From: Ruminococcus sp.
Lineage (GTDB): Bacteria > Bacillota_A > Clostridia > Oscillospirales > Ruminococcaceae
Direction: 5' to 3'
Assembly: GCF_016283395.1 (NCBI RefSeq)
Contig: NZ_JAEEMU010000005.1
Span: 1-5,114, forward strand
Length of the DNA stretch: 5,114 bases
Within the stretch, counting starts at the first letter, position 1. The number at the start of each line of letters is the position of its first letter. Shown here piece by piece: positions 4,015-5,114 of this stretch. The notes below the pieces were generated by a model. The model was not told the DNA's origin, did no database searches, and was given only the letters and a program-made list of their open reading frames with translations. The position numbers and the translations under genes were made by a program.

Positions 4015-5114
4015 ATGAAGAGAGCTTTCAGAGCTGCGGCAGCGGCTTTTCTGACTTGTATTTTTGCTGCGGGAAGCTCTGTGGGTGTACTGAAAGCGGC
4101 TGCGGAGGCAAATGAGCCGTCAGCGGCTACGGCTGCGGCAATGGCTGAGGACTATTATCACATAGATGATAAGGACATGAATATGACCACATTCAGCGAA
4201 TACTACGATCTTCACTCCGCTGATGTCCGTCCCGATGATGAGATATTTATAAAAGGAAGCAGCTTTGTTTCCGCTGAGAACGGAGATATCTCCGCAGGCA
4301 GCTTCACCGACAGCAGTGGCGATACCCGTAAAGATACATTATTATGGAACAGCCTGTCGGGCGAGGTGACCTATGATTTCGAGGTGGCTGAAAGCGGAGT
4401 GTACTGCCTTGAAGCAAGCTACTGCCCCATGATATCAAGCAGCTCCTCGATAGAGCTGAAAGTGGAGATAGACGGCGAGATACCCTACGATACGGCTTCA
4501 AGCCTTTATCTCAGTCAGGTCTGGGTAAACGAAAAGGATATTTACACCGACAGCCGCGGAAATCAGGTAAGACCGACACAGGTGCAGACAGAGATGTGGC
4601 AGAAGTGCTTTTTCGGCGACAGGAACGGACTTTTCAGCGAACCGCTGTTCTTCGCACTTGAAAAAGGTGAGCATACTCTTAAACTGAGTTCGGAACGCGC
4701 AAAGCTTGCTATCGAGAGCCTTTGTTTCAGAAATCCCGAAAAGCTGCCGTCCTACAGTGAGTATAAAGCCTCTGTGGGAGCGAACGTAACTCCCGAGAGT
4801 ACTCCGTCCACAAGCTTTAAGATAGAGGGAGAAAAGGCTGTATACAAGTCAGACCCGACTCTCTATCCCACATATGACAATACAAGCTATCTTGCTTCGC
4901 CTTCAGACCCGTGCAAGGTAGTATACAATACCATAGGCAGCGGCAGCTGGCGAAAGGCATTGCAGTCGGCTGCATGGGATATACCTGCCGACAAGGTCTG
5001 CAGCGGCGGCTGGTATAAGATAGGCATAAAGGCTCGGCAGGATCAGATTCGCGGCTTCTGCTCGGCAAGACGAATTTACATTGACGGCGAAGTACCTTGC
5101 AGCGAACTTGACAG
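4015..5114 (+). CDS. Large secreted carbohydrate-transport protein, N-terminal part (substrate-binding protein-like, truncated by window)
   Basis: The frame has no stop up to the window edge, giving the first 366 residues. It begins with a Sec signal peptide: MKRAFR, a hydrophobic core at about 7-26, and Ala-rich cleavage options at about 28-32. The only early Cys (LTC, residue 15) lacks a small residue before it, so this is not a normal lipobox. An Ala-rich linker (28-44) follows. Residues about 76-240 look like a galactose-binding-like beta-sandwich: VTYDFEVAESGVYCLEASY, IELKVEIDGEIPY, the block DSRGNQVRPTQVQ (179-191), and a closing EKGEHTLKLSSERAKLAIESL strand pair. EKLPSYSEY (242-250) links to a second similar module starting at SFKIEGEKAVYKSDPTLYP (267-285) and ending with IYIDGEVP (354-361). 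From memory, this order matches the N-terminus of the roughly 900-1000-residue extracellular solute-binding proteins of Clostridia and Paenibacillus, whose binding domain comes later. The solute-binding domain is outside the window. A surface glycan-binding protein or glycosidase is the alternative. Confidence 0.72.
   Translation, partial: MKRAFRAAAAAFLTCIFAAGSSVGVLKAAAEANEPSAATAAAMAEDYYHIDDKDMNMTTFSEYYDLHSADVRPDDEIFIKGSSFVSAENGDISAGSFTDSSGDTRKDTLLWNSLSGEVTYDFEVAESGVYCLEASYCPMISSSSSIELKVEIDGEIPYDTASSLYLSQVWVNEKDIYTDSRGNQVRPTQVQTEMWQKCFFGDRNGLFSEPLFFALEKGEHTLKLSSERAKLAIESLCFRNPEKLPSYSEYKASVGANVTPESTPSTSFKIEGEKAVYKSDPTLYPTYDNTSYLASPSDPCKVVYNTIGSGSWRKALQSAAWDIPADKVCSGGWYKIGIKARQDQIRGFCSARRIYIDGEVPCSELD

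Noticed and set aside
4304..5068. Two minus-strand frames (4304-4501 and 4817-5068) opposite the secreted-protein gene
   Set aside because: The sense frame encodes a coherent secreted protein with a signal peptide and ribosome binding site; these are antisense by-products of its codon use.
1..5114. Mobile elements, CRISPR arrays, tRNA or rRNA genes, phage or defence genes
   Set aside because: No terminal inverted repeats, transposase motifs, regular repeat-spacer arrays, or tRNA-like folds were seen; the protein-coding genes are ordinary housekeeping or transport types.

Overview
The window looks like a chromosomal segment of a low-to-moderate GC Gram-positive bacterium (Bacillota, Clostridia). 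A gut or rumen Ruminococcus-type organism is my best guess. This rests on strong AAGGAGG-type ribosome binding sites, consensus sigma-A promoters, U-tract intrinsic terminators, codon use, and the large sugar-transport lipoprotein-like gene at the right end. The genus is an inference from family resemblance, not a proven assignment.

Layout, left to right. Positions 1-489 (+) hold the C-terminal end of a Wzx/MATE-like polysaccharide flippase, closed by a hairpin terminator at 496-525. Positions 561-1271 (+) hold deoD, a purine nucleoside phosphorylase. Positions 1272-1497 are a small but information-rich intergenic region. Four TTTTAG/TTTAAG hexamers sit exactly 11 bp apart, followed 10 bp later by a -10 box. 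Next comes a C-rich stretch of about 78 nt that ends in an intrinsic terminator, and then a bidirectional terminator shared with the convergent operon. Positions 1498-3565 (-) encode a two-gene ABC-2 type exporter: an ATPase with a TTG start, and an overlapping permease with a large extracytoplasmic loop. A perfectly spaced TTGACA-17-TATGAT promoter drives it.

Positions 3566-4014 are a divergent AT-rich regulatory region. A second near-consensus promoter (TTGACA-17-TATACT) drives the + strand, and its leader contains an intrinsic terminator before the next gene. From 4015 to the end of the window runs the N-terminal part of a large secreted protein. It carries two beta-sandwich-like modules and resembles the N-terminal region of the very large carbohydrate ABC transporter substrate-binding proteins of Clostridia and Paenibacillus.

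The genes do not form a single pathway: flippase (cell envelope), deoD (nucleoside salvage), exporter, and probable glycan uptake are separate transcription units. The most interesting material is between genes. One item is a candidate activator-dependent small RNA at 1272-1410, with an architecture like a Pho box. The other is a premature terminator in the leader of the substrate-binding protein gene (3897-3977), which is either an attenuator or a second short RNA.
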